Assembly (NCBI GenBank): GCA_019359505.1
Contig: JAHHHD010000006.1
Location: 161,467 to 225,466, forward strand
Length of the DNA: 64,000 bases
Direction of reading: 5' to 3'
DNA from: Drouetiella hepatica Uher 2000/2452
Lineage (GTDB): Bacteria > Cyanobacteriota > Cyanobacteriia > Elainellales > Elainellaceae
Below, one piece after another: positions 24,818-34,145 of the stretch (within the stretch, counting starts at the first letter, position 1; each line of letters begins with the position of its first letter). The notes under the pieces are model-generated. The model had not been told where the DNA came from. It searched no databases and worked only from the letters and a program-made list of their open reading frames with translations. A program made the position numbers and the translations under genes.

Positions 24818-26266
24818 GGGTTGCCCGGAATTGTGGTAGTAGGTTTACCCGACACAGCAGTTCAAGAAAGCCGAGAGCGGGTGAAGGCAGCGCTGAAAAA
24901 TGCGAGCTATGCCTTTCCGATGCGTAAGATTGTCATTAACCTAACTCCTGCCGATCTGAGAAAGGAAGGCCCTAGCTTTGATCTGCCTATCAGCGTCGGG
25001 ATTTTAGCGGCTTCTGAACAAGTGAACCCGCAGCTCTTGGAAGATTACCTGTTCTTAGGGGAAGTCTCTTTAGATGGCGGACTACGACCTGTTGCAGGAG
25101 TGGTGGCGATCGCAGCCACAGCCTATCAGCTTGGCATCAAAGGGCTGATTGTGCCGATTGACAACGCTCGCGAAGCTGCCGTAGTCGAAGGATTGGAAGT
25201 TTATGGGTTTCAGCACCTTTCAGAAGTGGCAGATTTTCTCAATCATCCCAGCCACCATCAGCCGACACGAATCAATGGTGCGGAAGAACTGGCGCGATCG
25301 CGCTTCCAAGGGCTTGATCTCAAGGATGTTAAAGGTCAAGCTCAAGCTCGGCGTGCATTAGAAATAGCCGCTGCTGGAGGACACAACCTGATTTTTGTTG
25401 GGCCGCCTGGAAGTGGTAAAACAATGCTGGCAAGGCGGTTGCCGGGAATTTTGCCGCCGCTAACCTTCGAGGAAGCGCTGGAGGTGACACAAATTCACTC
25501 TGTCGCTGGACTGCTGAAAGATAAGGGATCTCTGGTGAGCGATCGCCCTTTTCGCAGCCCTCATCATTCAGCTTCCGGCCCGTCGTTGGTGGGGGGCGGC
25601 AGTTTTCCGCGACCGGGAGAAATTTCGCTGGCACATCGGGGTGTTCTATTTCTTGATGAGTTGACAGAATTTAAGCGGGACGTGCTGGAGTTTCTGCGTC
25701 AGCCGTTAGAGGACGGACATGTCACCATTTCTCGCACAAGGCAATCGGTCTCCTTCCCAGCAAAATTCACTCTGGTTGCCAGCACCAATCCCTGTCCCTG
25801 CGGCTATTTTGGCGATACAGTTCAGCCTTGCACCTGTTCGCCCCGGCATCGAGAGCAGTATTGGGCAAAACTCTCAGGCCCGTTGATGGACAGAATTGAT
25901 TTGCAGGTAGCGGTAAATCGGCTGAAGCCTGAAGAGATTACGCAACAAAGCCTAGGCGAGGAATCAGAAAATATTCGACTACGGGTGCAGCAGGCAAGAG
26001 TGAGGGCGGGCGATCGCTTCCAGAACGAAACGCTGCATTGCAACGCCGAGATGCAGGGACGGCATCTGCGCCAGTGGTGTAGGTTAGAGGATGCAACCCG
26101 CATTTTGCTAGAAAACGCAATTCGCAGAATGGGGCTGTCAGCAAGAGCCACCGATCGCATTCTCAAAGTGTCACGAACGATCGCTGATTTAGAGGGCAGC
26201 GAAAACTTACAGACGGCTCATGTCGCAGAAGCCATTCAGTATCGGACGATCGATCGAATGCAGTAA
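24740..26266 (+). CDS. comM: YifB/ComM-family Mg-chelatase-like AAA+ ATPase
   Basis: A 508-residue protein of the ComM/YifB family. ComM is a hexameric helicase that helps branch migration during integration of DNA taken up by natural transformation. The N-terminal part is Lon protease-like (residues 1-170, GIVVVGLPDTAVQESRERVKAAL). The AAA+ core has Walker A GPPGSGKT at 221-228, GVLFLDELTEFKRDVLEFLRQPLEDG as Walker B, and cysteines in NPCPCGYFGDTVQPCTCSP. The Mg_chelatase C-terminal domain closes it. The gene is full length, but its 5' end and promoter are repeated 3.5 kb upstream. comM is a known insertion hot spot for islands in Acinetobacter. Confidence 0.93.
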   Translation: MLAKVWSAALVGIDAIKVGVEVDIAGGLPGIVVVGLPDTAVQESRERVKAALKNASYAFPMRKIVINLTPADLRKEGPSFDLPISVGILAASEQVNPQLLEDYLFLGEVSLDGGLRPVAGVVAIAATAYQLGIKGLIVPIDNAREAAVVEGLEVYGFQHLSEVADFLNHPSHHQPTRINGAEELARSRFQGLDLKDVKGQAQARRALEIAAAGGHNLIFVGPPGSGKTMLARRLPGILPPLTFEEALEVTQIHSVAGLLKDKGSLVSDRPFRSPHHSASGPSLVGGGSFPRPGEISLAHRGVLFLDELTEFKRDVLEFLRQPLEDGHVTISRTRQSVSFPAKFTLVASTNPCPCGYFGDTVQPCTCSPRHREQYWAKLSGPLMDRIDLQVAVNRLKPEEITQQSLGEESENIRLRVQQARVRAGDRFQNETLHCNAEMQGRHLRQWCRLEDATRILLENAIRRMGLSARATDRILKVSRTIADLEGSENLQTAHVAEAIQYRTIDRMQ

Positions 26267-26335
26267 GGCTAATTGCTGTGAGAGCGTGAATCTGAGATTT
26301 AACTCAGTATGGCACTACGTGATTGAGTTAGGACA

Positions 26336-26382
26336 GGTTATTTTTTGAGAGCCGCGCGGAGCGCGGCTCTCAAAAAATAACC
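26336..26382. terminator. Perfect 22-bp hairpin after comM
   Basis: The arms 26336-26357 and 26361-26382 are exact complements around GGA, with a T6/A6 stretch in the stem, 70 bp beyond the comM stop. A terminator role is plausible. It is a family member of the dispersed hairpins. Confidence 0.75.
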
Positions 26383-26538
26383 CATTGGATCTAAGCGCGC
26401 AGCGCCATACCCTGTTCGGAAAAAACGACTTATGCTATTCCAGTAAACCGAACTTATACATCCTGAGACTTCACTACACTAAAGGCACATCGGTGAACGA
26501 TGTGTAAACGCTATAAGTCGAGTTCAAAGGTGATTGTT

Positions 26539-26976
26539 ATGGCTCTTATTCGTTGGCAACCGTTTCAAGAAATGGAATACCTGCAACGCGATATGAACCG
26601 TTTGTTCGATCGCTTGACCACAACAGATGGGGAAAGCAGTCGGTCTGCTTTTACTCCTCCAGCAGAACTTCAGGAAACGTCTGATTCAATTCACCTGAGT
26701 CTTGAGATACCTGGGATAGCCGCAAAAGACCTGGATATTCAAGTCGCTGCTGATGCGGTTTCTATCAGCGGTGAACGCAGAGAATCAGCCAAGACTGAAG
26801 ACAGAGGAATGATGCGCACAGAATTTCGCTATGGCTCCTTCCAGCGTGTTATCCCTTTACCCGCTAGAGTTCAAAACACCAACACAAAAGCAGACTACAA
26901 AGACGGCATCCTGAAACTCACGCTTCCGAAAGCTGAAGAGGAAAAGAACAAGATCTTTAAAGTAGACTTGGGCTAG
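26539..26976 (+). CDS. Small heat shock protein, Hsp20 family
   Basis: A 145-residue alpha-crystallin chaperone (HspA/Hsp17 type) that holds unfolding proteins and protects membranes in heat and light stress. It begins MALIRWQPFQEMEYLQRDMNRLFD. The alpha-crystallin domain spans about 40-135 (PPAELQETSDSIHLSLEIPGI, ISGERRES, RTEFRYGSFQRVIPLP, ADYKDGILKLTLPKAEE). I use ATG 26539, preceded by AAAGGTGA, rather than the in-frame ATG 26500. Confidence 0.95.
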   Translation: MALIRWQPFQEMEYLQRDMNRLFDRLTTTDGESSRSAFTPPAELQETSDSIHLSLEIPGIAAKDLDIQVAADAVSISGERRESAKTEDRGMMRTEFRYGSFQRVIPLPARVQNTNTKADYKDGILKLTLPKAEEEKNKIFKVDLG

Positions 26977-27094
26977 TTGCCGCTAATTGCCCAAGATGGC
27001 TAGTGGATTGCTATGTTAGCAACTGCTAGCCATCTCTCGTTTCTAGCTTTCTCATTTGTAGCTTTCATGTAATTGCTAACGTTATGCTGGGATG

Positions 27095-27580
27095 CTACTG
27101 GACTATGCGATAGAGCTGACTTAACAGCAGACCGCTACCCGTGAGCTTCATGAGTTCTAGCACCCAATATTCAAAGTGCATCTGGTTCATTTGAGCAGGA
27201 AATTCAGAAGTGACCTCAAACAAATTAAGCTGCAAGCCCAAAGCGCTCATCTCTGGAGCCAGCCCATAGGTATAGACCATAACAATGCCCAGCAGACCGA
27301 TCGCCAAAGGCACAGCCCAATGTTCAATCGCCTGATGGCTACTACGAAGGGCTAGAACTCCCGTGAGGGCGATCGCTGCACAGAGCAATTCAATTCGGTT
27401 AAAAACCCCGAACATGGAGTAGCCAGCCGTTGCAAAACCTGGCTCAGCTACCATGCCGGTCATATACATTGTGGGCATGAGGACAAGATCCAGGAGGAGG
27501 CTACCGCTGAACCAGAAAGCCAGAGCGCAGAGGGCGATCGTCTTCCAGTTAAGGCGTTGAGAGGTCGTCAGTGCAGACAT
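27095..27580 (-). CDS. Conserved four-helix membrane protein of unknown function
   Basis: A 161-residue protein with four hydrophobic segments: about 15-35 (TIALCALAFWFSGSLLLDLVLM), 58-78 (IELLCAAIALTGVLAL), 88-108 (WAVPLAIGLLGIVMVYTYGLAP) and 140-158 (VLELMKLTGSGLLLSQLY). A Met/Tyr-rich loop (MPTMYMTGMVAEPGFATAGYSMFG) lies between helices 1 and 2. It is of a type common in cyanobacteria, but I cannot name a function. It is divergent from petN. Confidence 0.75.
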   Translation of the reverse strand: MSALTTSQRLNWKTIALCALAFWFSGSLLLDLVLMPTMYMTGMVAEPGFATAGYSMFGVFNRIELLCAAIALTGVLALRSSHQAIEHWAVPLAIGLLGIVMVYTYGLAPEMSALGLQLNLFEVTSEFPAQMNQMHFEYWVLELMKLTGSGLLLSQLYRIVQ

Positions 27581-27910
27581 GATGAAGTGCGGAATGATGA
27601 TGTACGTCCAGCCTAACGAATGTGTTTCGGTTAGAGGATAAACTATCGTTGCAGAAGAAGATATTTAGTAAAGCCGATCGCTGAGGCTCAAAGCCGTAAA
27701 AGCTGTCTGAATATGGCTTGTAAGCAATTTTTGATTCGTGAGTCCTTATATTACTAACTTTAGCGATTTGTAAACATCGCTCGGACTCTTCCAGGATGCA
27801 GCTGATAGAAAGCCAATCTGGCGATCGAGAGTAGGGCAAGAAGGGTACAGCTTTAAATTATGATTGAAGGTATAGATACAAAAAACCTTGCTACTTTTGA
27901 AGTCATAACT
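27581..27910. other. Divergent promoter region between the membrane protein and petN
   Basis: There are 330 bp with no credible gene. It must drive petN to the right and the membrane-protein gene to the left. An AT-rich block just before petN (27855-27900) is the likely petN promoter; no exact boxes are proposed. Confidence 0.45.
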
Positions 27911-28000
27911 ATGGATATTTTGTCTTTGGGTTGGGTAGGACTTTTAGCCGTGTTTACATTCTCGATCTCCATGGTGATCTGGGGTCGTAACGGCTTTTAG
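27911..28000 (+). CDS. petN: Cytochrome b6f complex subunit PetN
   Basis: A 29-residue single-helix protein, [20 protein letters not shown] followed by MVIWGRNGF, matching PetN (subunit VIII), which is needed for assembly and stability of the cytochrome b6f complex in the thylakoid membrane. Length and the RNGF end are typical. The next small gene starts 36 bp downstream. Confidence 0.96.
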   Translation: MDILSLGWVGLLAVFTFSISMVIWGRNGF

Positions 28001-28035
28001 TTCATAGGCTTCAGTATTTCACGGCAGGAAACAGT

Positions 28036-28212
28036 ATGTCAGAGATCCTAGGCATGAGCGCCGACACGATATTTCTTACGGTTCTGGCAACTTTAGCGCT
28101 GGGGCTTTTGGTGGTCGTCACGGGTGGTGTTGCCTATCTGACCACGCTGGAGTGGCGCGATCGCCGTCGTCAAGATCAGGAAAAGCGAGATCAGCGACCC
28201 AAGCGCAGATAG
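28036..28212 (+). CDS. 58-residue single-helix membrane protein downstream of petN
   Basis: It begins MSEILGMSADTIFLTVLATL, with a helix at about residues 10-35 (TLALGLLVVVTGGVAYL), then a highly charged tail (EWRDRRRQDQEKRDQRPKRR). AGGAA precedes the ATG. The tandem position behind petN, the good ribosome site and the following hairpin support a real gene. A link to b6f or thylakoid biology is suggested only by the neighbour. Confidence 0.75.
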   Translation: MSEILGMSADTIFLTVLATLALGLLVVVTGGVAYLTTLEWRDRRRQDQEKRDQRPKRR

Positions 28213-28221
28213 ACATAATTC

Positions 28222-28269
28222 TAAGTCTGGTTTTCTGAAGGGAGCGTTCCCTCCAGAAAACCAGACTTA
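28222..28269. terminator. Hairpin closing the petN transcript
   Basis: The 16-bp arms TAAGTCTGGTTTTCTG (28222-28237) and its exact complement (28254-28269) enclose a second small GGGA/TCCC stem. It starts 9 bp after the stop of the 58-residue protein. Confidence 0.75.
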
Positions 28270-28385
28270 TGAATTAGCAGTGCCTTTAAATTGACGACTC
28301 AGCGATATCGGTAGCAATTCGGTCGCCATTCAAGTTTCAGCTATTTATGCTGTAAATAATTTCTCTGTTCTGGGCAGGACAACCA

Positions 28386-28739
28386 ATGAAATTATTTACA
28401 GCTTTGATTGCACTAGCGTCATCCTCTACAGCGCTGGTTTTAGCCAATAGTGCATGGGCAGATGTGCCTTCGCGTGCATCCGTGGGGCGGTCTGTCGCGC
28501 CTGAAGTTCAATCAGCGCCTTCTTCCAGAGCTTCACAATTGGGTACGTCAATAGTTCCATCACAGAATGCTAAGGGCGATCGCTCTCAGCAACTCAGTCA
28601 GCAAGCAGCAACGATTAATCAAAACCGTCCTGTTAGATCAGGACAGCGTAGAGATCCCATTCAGCAGGTGCTTGGCTTGCCTGAAACGGTGAGAATTCGT
28701 CCAACTCGCTCTGGTTTAGGAGTTACAACACAGTTTTAA
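28386..28739 (+). CDS. Small secreted protein of unknown function
   Basis: A 117-residue protein with a signal peptide (MKLFTALIALASSSTALVLA, then NSAWADVP with an AxA-like cleavage site near residue 25). The mature part is Ser/Gln-rich and low in complexity, with no cysteines and no known domain. It probably lies in the periplasm or outside the cell. Its last 17 bases overlap the end of the opposing PEP synthase-like gene. Confidence 0.6.
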   Translation: MKLFTALIALASSSTALVLANSAWADVPSRASVGRSVAPEVQSAPSSRASQLGTSIVPSQNAKGDRSQQLSQQAATINQNRPVRSGQRRDPIQQVLGLPETVRIRPTRSGLGVTTQF

Positions 28740-31101
28740 AACCTGCTTTAGACTCTGCCTTAGACTCTGCAAGGGCGATCGCGTCACGCACCCATCTTAA
28801 GTCGGCTGAATCGACCGAAATGCTGGTAATTCCCCAACGAATGAGCGATTCGATGATTTTAGGATATTGACTAACCGCCTGACCGCAAATTGAGCAGGGA
28901 ATTCCTAGCTGATGAGCTGTTTGAATGAGGTGCTGAAACGCCCGCATCACCGACGGATGATTGGGGTTGAAGGCGGTTTGCATCCGTGGGTGATCGCGAT
29001 CGACTCCCAGCAACAGCTGTGTTAGATCATTACTGCCAATGGCGATACCCTGCACTCCTGCCCTCACATAGTCTGGCATCAGCAGCAATACCGAAGGCAC
29101 TTCTGCCATAATCCAAAGCTGAAAATCTGGATTTTGAGTCAGTCCAGCCTGCTCAACCCGTTGACGACAAAAACAAAACTCTTCTACAGTCCGCACAAAG
29201 GGTAAAATCAGACGGAGATTGTTGTAACCGTTTTGCTGAACTTGTCGCAATGCCGCCAGTTCTTGATCAAATAGTCTTGGATTAATCTGATAGCTAAAAG
29301 TGCCCCTTATTCCCAGTACCGGATTTGTTTCCGGGATTTCTGATAGGCTAGGAAACTCATGCGATCGCAAGTCCAGCGATCGATAAAATACTGGGCGAGG
29401 CGAGAACGCTGCCACAAATGGCGTGACCAAGGCAGCAATGCGATTGCTCACGCCCTGCCCCTGATCTTGTAACGCCTCCATCAAAAGCAGTTCAGACCGC
29501 AGCAATCCTACGCCATCGGTCAGGGCACAGGAAGCTTCAGCAATTGAGCCTGACTGGCTGAGTGTCACCCAAAGCTGTGTCGCGATTTTGGATCGAGTGG
29601 GACGAGGGAGCGATAGGAATTCTGGCTTAGATTCAGATTTAGATTTAGCTTGATAGTCTAAAAACTCTTGCTCCCCAACAACCCGACGCACTTCTCCTCG
29701 ATCGCCATTCACCCAAAGCCGATCGCCTGTCTTGATCTGTTGAGTTGCATGATGCACCCCCACAACCGCAGGAATTTTCAGCTCCCGCGCCAAGATAGCC
29801 GCGTGGCTGGTCATACCGCCCTGCTCTGTAACAATACCCACAACCTGACTTAATCCTGCAATCTGATCAGGGGTAATCATGGAGGTAACCAAAATGGCTT
29901 GGTTAGGAATTGGGGCAATGACCTGACCGGGCTGGCAAACCCAGGCTACGGCAGCGATCGTCCCACGAGAAGCAGGAAGTCCGGTTAGCAAGGATGAGTG
30001 AGGCGGCACAGTTACTAAATGAGCAGATGCTGCGGTCTTCTGACCTTCCTCGTCTAGATCAATCGTTAGCTGCGGAATTGCCTGAGTAATGTAAGGTTCT
30101 GGCGGCTGTTTGGGCAGTTTGCAGAGCGTCCATTCTAGGCTGGCAGCAGATGCCAGATTGACGGTAGCTTGCCCAGCGAGCTGCTTCAGGCTTTGAAGCT
30201 GGTCTTCTGTAAGGGCATACTGAGCAGAAGATCCACTATCCTCAGTAGTCAGTCGGATATAGTGAGCGGCAGACAAATTCTCCAACAGATTCTCCGACAG
30301 AGAGATTGTGTAAGCATATGATTTACTGCCTAAAGACTGCGTTTGAGATCCAGTCTGCCGATGAATGCGATAGCGATCGGGGATGACTTCGCCGTTTATC
30401 AATCCCTGTCCCAGCCCCCAAGTGGCTCGAATATCTAGATAGTCAGGGGAAATCTGCATATCTCCTGAAGCGATCGCCGCTCCAATGGGCTGGATTAGCA
30501 CAGCTAAGTTAATGTGCTGAAGCTGAATTCCTAGACGCTGCCAGTAGAGCAAGCTTCTGGCGCGAAACAACTCTGCCCAGGTTTGCTTCAGGCTATAGGC
30601 GATTGCATCCTGACTCCAGCCGCACAGATGTGACTCCAGCAATCCGGCAGTGCGATGGGTAACGGTGGCATCTAGGGTTTGCAGCGTAAATGAGGGGCGA
30701 AAAATCAGGGCTGAACTTTCTGCTAGTAAATTTCTCCCGGATCGATTCTCCTCTAGTCTCCAGTCTTGGACAGCCGATGCGATCGCCACCAGCCACTCTT
30801 CAGGCACCTCACTAGACAAAATAGCTTGCCGAATCTGCCGAGTCACAAGCTGGAGCTGCTGAGGCTGTTCCACATTCACATGTAGCGAAGAGTGAGGTAA
30901 GTCGGTCAGCATTGGAGACTGCCAAGCAATCTTTTCCAGAAACGCCTGAAGCATTTTAGCCGAAACCACGATGCCTGGAAGCACAGGGCAACCCTGCTGT
31001 TTGAGCAATCCTAAGTAAAACGCTTTATCTCCCACTAATCTGCGCTCGGGAGACTGAATTTGCTCTAGCCGATACAAATACTCCACAGGCACATGCGGCA
31101 T
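28723..31101 (-). CDS. ppsA: Phosphoenolpyruvate synthase-like protein
   Basis: A 792-residue, three-domain PEP-utilising enzyme. The N-terminal pyruvate/ATP-grasp domain starts VGDKAFYLGLLKQQGCPVLPGIVVS. The mobile domain has the phospho-His in GGMTSHAAILARELKIPAVVG. The C-terminal TIM barrel shows GVGLLRSELLLM, GIRGTFSYQINPRLFDQEL, EVPSVLLLMPDY, GSNDLTQLLLGVDRD and CSICGQAVSQYP, which carries the catalytic Cys. It would form PEP from pyruvate and ATP. The N-terminal half is less conserved than in the Escherichia coli enzyme, so activity on another substrate cannot be excluded. Confidence 0.85.
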   Translation of the reverse strand: MPHVPVEYLYRLEQIQSPERRLVGDKAFYLGLLKQQGCPVLPGIVVSAKMLQAFLEKIAWQSPMLTDLPHSSLHVNVEQPQQLQLVTRQIRQAILSSEVPEEWLVAIASAVQDWRLEENRSGRNLLAESSALIFRPSFTLQTLDATVTHRTAGLLESHLCGWSQDAIAYSLKQTWAELFRARSLLYWQRLGIQLQHINLAVLIQPIGAAIASGDMQISPDYLDIRATWGLGQGLINGEVIPDRYRIHRQTGSQTQSLGSKSYAYTISLSENLLENLSAAHYIRLTTEDSGSSAQYALTEDQLQSLKQLAGQATVNLASAASLEWTLCKLPKQPPEPYITQAIPQLTIDLDEEGQKTAASAHLVTVPPHSSLLTGLPASRGTIAAVAWVCQPGQVIAPIPNQAILVTSMITPDQIAGLSQVVGIVTEQGGMTSHAAILARELKIPAVVGVHHATQQIKTGDRLWVNGDRGEVRRVVGEQEFLDYQAKSKSESKPEFLSLPRPTRSKIATQLWVTLSQSGSIAEASCALTDGVGLLRSELLLMEALQDQGQGVSNRIAALVTPFVAAFSPRPVFYRSLDLRSHEFPSLSEIPETNPVLGIRGTFSYQINPRLFDQELAALRQVQQNGYNNLRLILPFVRTVEEFCFCRQRVEQAGLTQNPDFQLWIMAEVPSVLLLMPDYVRAGVQGIAIGSNDLTQLLLGVDRDHPRMQTAFNPNHPSVMRAFQHLIQTAHQLGIPCSICGQAVSQYPKIIESLIRWGITSISVDSADLRWVRDAIALAESKAESKAGFKTVL

Positions 31102-31272
31102 TAGAGGGCTTTACTCAGGCGATTTAGCAAGTGTTTTAACCTAAGGTAACGCCAATTGGAATTGAGGCGATCGCTGTCTTTTATGACTCCTACCTTCTCA
31201 TTCTGCATTCTCTCGTCCGTACTGTGGACTTTGAGGACGCAATGCCGAGAAAAATTGGTGTTACTGATTTCA

Positions 31273-31325
31273 GGTATGAGTTTTTTGAAAGGGTCGCTCT
31301 GCCACCTTTTCAAAAAACTCATACC
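31273..31325. terminator. Near-perfect hairpin after ppx
   Basis: The arms 31273-31292 and 31305-31325 share a 20-base complement with one bulged base and contain TTTTTTGAAA, also present in the cpcD hairpin. It lies about 40 bp beyond the ppx stop and is a likely terminator of the leftward ppx transcript. Confidence 0.7.
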
Positions 31326-31362
31326 CAAATTAAGCAATGTCAAAAATCTCCGTGGTGAGAAT

Positions 31363-33042
31363 CTAAACAACAGCAGCTACAGCATCCAGTACTGGCACTA
31401 ATTTAACGCCAAACTGCGTTTCAAAAGCGAGCTTCTTCAGATCCAAACTCCAGAGTTCTAGAGCGCAGTCATTGTCCGGTCGATCGGTTTGCAGATGCAG
31501 ATGCAGTTCTTGAGCGACCTGATTATAGTCGCAGCGAACGTGCTGGACTGCGCCAATTTGGCGGCGATCGAGCGCCACAGCCAGCCGTAGGATCGGGTTA
31601 AGCTGATCCACCACGCGGCGATGTTTCTTGCTGGTGATGTTGCGATAGCTATCGTGCTTTTTCTTGGGGGTGCTCTTACGGTGATAGCGGGCTAGGTTGG
31701 CGATCGTTTCGATCTCTACTTCCGTATAGCCCAGCAAATCGCCATAGCGAATTAGATAGTAGGAGTGCTTGTGATGAGCGCTATGGCTGACGAAGTGACC
31801 ACAGTTGTGCAAAATTGCCGCTGCCCACAGCAGCTCTCGTTCAGCAGTTCCCCACGGATGCAAAATCTTTGAGGTTTGGTCAAACAAGCTCAGGGCAAAG
31901 TTTGCCACGCGTTCGCTGTGCGCCAGATTCACCTGATACTTATGAGCAATTTTAATCACGCTGCGCTGCCGCACAGAGCCTTGAAACCGCAAGCGATCCT
32001 CAATTAAGCCGTGGGTGAGCATCCAGTCCACAATTACGCCTTCCCGGAGGGCGCGTTCGCAGATAGTAATGTTTTCCAGACCCAGCAGCGCCATTGCCTC
32101 TTGCAAAATCATCGCCCCAGCCATGATGATCTCAGAGCGGCGATCGGACATACCCGGAATTACCGCACGTTCGGCATTGTTGAGCTTCCGCAGACGACTA
32201 ACAATTTCACGTAAATCCGGCAAACTAAACTGATAGCCATTGAGAGGAGCCGGAACCACTCCCAGCTTCTCACGGGCATGGATCGTGGCGAGGGTAGCGA
32301 TCGTCCCAGAAGTTCCAATCATGTGGATTTCTTCACCGGGCTGGATCTGCGCCCGCAACTCGCCGACCGATCGCTCCAGCATTCCCCGCACGTAGGCTTG
32401 TAGATAGTTAAACTCGCTATTGCTGATCGGGTCAGTGTTGACCATTTCTGAGGTCAGCCGAACTGCCCCAATCTTGGTGCTGCTGAGCGTTCGCGGCTCA
32501 TGCCCATCGCCCAAAACCAGCTCTGTAGAGCCGCCGCCAATATCAATAATCACATGGGGCTGATTGCCAAACTCTACGCCCGACAGCACACCCAGATAGA
32601 TCCGACGGGCTTCTTCCTGACCCGAAATTAGATCTACAATTAGCTCCGTTTCTCGCTCAATCTCACGCAAGAAATCTTTGCCGTTGGGGGCTTCCCGCAC
32701 AGCGCTAGTCGCAACCGCCACAATTTCCTCAGCATTCAGGCTTTTGGCAATTTCTTTGCAGCGCTTCAGCGCCTCAATGGCTCGATCGATCGCTTCTCGC
32801 GTCAGGCACCCCGTGGTCTTGTCCCGATCGCCCAGCCGCACCGTCGCTTTTTCGCGGGCAACAATGGTGAAAGCAGGAATACTGGGTTGAATTCTTGCTA
32901 CCGCCATGTGGATCGAGTTTGTGCCCACATCAATGGCGGCTAGAATGCGATCGCCTCGCCTGTCTGAAGAAGGCTCACTCCCTACAGAAGGTAATACAGG
33001 AACAGGTAGAGATTCTTGGCTCTCACAGATCAGATCGATCAT
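31363..33042 (-). CDS. ppx: Exopolyphosphatase / guanosine pentaphosphate phosphatase (Ppx/GppA)
   Basis: A 559-residue ASKHA-fold phosphatase that cuts terminal phosphate from polyphosphate or pppGpp. The N-terminal sugar-kinase-like part has AAIDVGTNSIHMAVARI, ATSAVREAPNG and VIDIGGGSTELVLGDG; the metal and phosphate loops are intact. The C-terminal HD-like helical domain is visible (AAILHNCGHFVSHSAHHKHSYYLI, then LARYHRKSTPKKKH). Length is typical. It links phosphate storage with the stringent response. It is followed by a hairpin and precedes the PEP synthase-like gene on the same strand. Confidence 0.94.
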   Translation of the reverse strand: MIDLICESQESLPVPVLPSVGSEPSSDRRGDRILAAIDVGTNSIHMAVARIQPSIPAFTIVAREKATVRLGDRDKTTGCLTREAIDRAIEALKRCKEIAKSLNAEEIVAVATSAVREAPNGKDFLREIERETELIVDLISGQEEARRIYLGVLSGVEFGNQPHVIIDIGGGSTELVLGDGHEPRTLSSTKIGAVRLTSEMVNTDPISNSEFNYLQAYVRGMLERSVGELRAQIQPGEEIHMIGTSGTIATLATIHAREKLGVVPAPLNGYQFSLPDLREIVSRLRKLNNAERAVIPGMSDRRSEIIMAGAMILQEAMALLGLENITICERALREGVIVDWMLTHGLIEDRLRFQGSVRQRSVIKIAHKYQVNLAHSERVANFALSLFDQTSKILHPWGTAERELLWAAAILHNCGHFVSHSAHHKHSYYLIRYGDLLGYTEVEIETIANLARYHRKSTPKKKHDSYRNITSKKHRRVVDQLNPILRLAVALDRRQIGAVQHVRCDYNQVAQELHLHLQTDRPDNDCALELWSLDLKKLAFETQFGVKLVPVLDAVAAVV

Positions 33043-33330
33043 CCAGGTGTTGGGGGTAGTTAGGCTGGTCAGAGCAAAAGCTAGAGAGCCAGTATGAGTT
33101 CAGACTGTCTATAAACTTTCCTGTAAAATCTTACCGTGATGTCTCGCCTGCTTACAGGCTGCTCACTGAAGATCAAGAATCATCCCATCAAAGATTCATG
33201 CTACTTCAAAGATTCAATGTAGGTTGTCCACTCAGACCTTTCAGGACTCAAAAAGTTCCGGACTGCCTCAGCTATCTGAGTGATTCCTGCCTTGGTCATT
33301 CTTAGTCTTGATTGTTGTTGATCTTGATTG

Positions 33331-33582
33331 CTATTGAGCCTGACGATCCTCTAAGCGTTGTCTAACCCAGCTTGCCACGCCGCTCAAGATGGCGCCCCCC
33401 ATTAAAATGCCGATCGCGGGTGTGAATACAGGTTCCCAGAGCTTATACCAGAGATCGAGTCCTAGCGAAATGCCAAACGAGTGACCCATAACAGCGATCG
33501 CCAGCCAAAAAAAGCTAAACAAAACTAGGAATAAATTCGCCATTAAAGCGAGGTTCAACCACTCTAAAAATTTATCTTTCAT
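33331..33582 (-). CDS. Small two-helix membrane protein of unknown function
   Basis: An 83-residue protein with two hydrophobic helices, at about 8-32 (LALMANLFLVLFSFFWLAIAVMG) and 45-68 (WEPVFTPAIGILMGGAILSGVASWV), and a charged end (RQRLEDRQAQ). It is common in cyanobacteria in this general form, but I know no function. The region between it and ppx (33043-33330) shows no gene. Confidence 0.7.
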   Translation of the reverse strand: MKDKFLEWLNLALMANLFLVLFSFFWLAIAVMGHSFGISLGLDLWYKLWEPVFTPAIGILMGGAILSGVASWVRQRLEDRQAQ

Positions 33583-33630
33583 TATCCAAAATCGTATAGT
33601 TGCTAATGCTATCTAGACTATCAAAAAATA

Positions 33631-33658
33631 TGGCTGTACCATCAATCAGGAACAGCCA
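33631..33658 (-). terminator. Terminator of the 62-residue gene
   Basis: On the minus strand TGGCTGT and ACAGCCA form a stem followed by TATTTTTTG, 35 bp after the stop at 33694. Confidence 0.75.
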
Positions 33659-33693
33659 CAAAATCTTATTAAAACTTGAAAAAAACTGCTGAA

Positions 33694-33882
33694 CTAGCTT
33701 GCTACCAGCTCTTCAAGGCTTTCTATATTATCTGGATCTATATAGTGGCAAGATACATCATCAACGCAAATCAGTGCCCAACCAGACTGATCAACGCCCA
33801 TGAATTTGTATTCTCCTTGATCAATGAAAAAGCCCTTATGGTTACGAGTATCTGGTTTGACATCAACGATATGACCTTGCAT
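33694..33882 (-). CDS. Small hypothetical protein (62 residues)
   Basis: It begins MQGHIVDVKPDTRNHKGFFI. I chose ATG 33882 because AAGGAG lies nine bases upstream; a TTG six codons earlier is also in frame. The protein looks like a small beta-rich fold (YKFMGVDQSGWALICVDDVSCHYIDPDNI). No family is recognised. The clear ribosome site and following terminator support a real gene. Confidence 0.7.
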   Translation of the reverse strand: MQGHIVDVKPDTRNHKGFFIDQGEYKFMGVDQSGWALICVDDVSCHYIDPDNIESLEELVAS

Positions 33883-34061
33883 AGACTCCAGCTCCTTCAA
33901 TATTAAAATGGTTGATAAAAAAATTAGCCATCAGCATAGCTAATCTCTGACTTCACCAAATCTTATCATTCGATTTCTGATCCTTCTGTTAAAAATACTT
34001 GCGAAATAGTGAGATAGGATACATAAAAAAACACGATCGCAATTCTCTGACTTTAAAACCT

Positions 34062-34091
34062 GTGCCTCAGCAGTATCAACCGCTGAGGCAC
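34062..34091. terminator. 10-bp hairpin after the TPR gene
   Basis: GTGCCTCAGC (34062-34071) pairs exactly with 34082-34091. It lies downstream of the leftward TPR gene. The T run is weak, so termination is likely but not certain. Confidence 0.55.
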
Positions 34092-34145
34092 TAAGCAAAC
34101 ATTAACTTACTAAGAGAGAATTACTTTTAGAGATGAAGTTTTAAG

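Noticed and set aside
27549..27839. A 96-codon frame on the minus strand upstream of petN
   Set aside because: It overlaps the start of the membrane-protein gene, has no ribosome site, and its sequence looks like translated promoter DNA with no domain.
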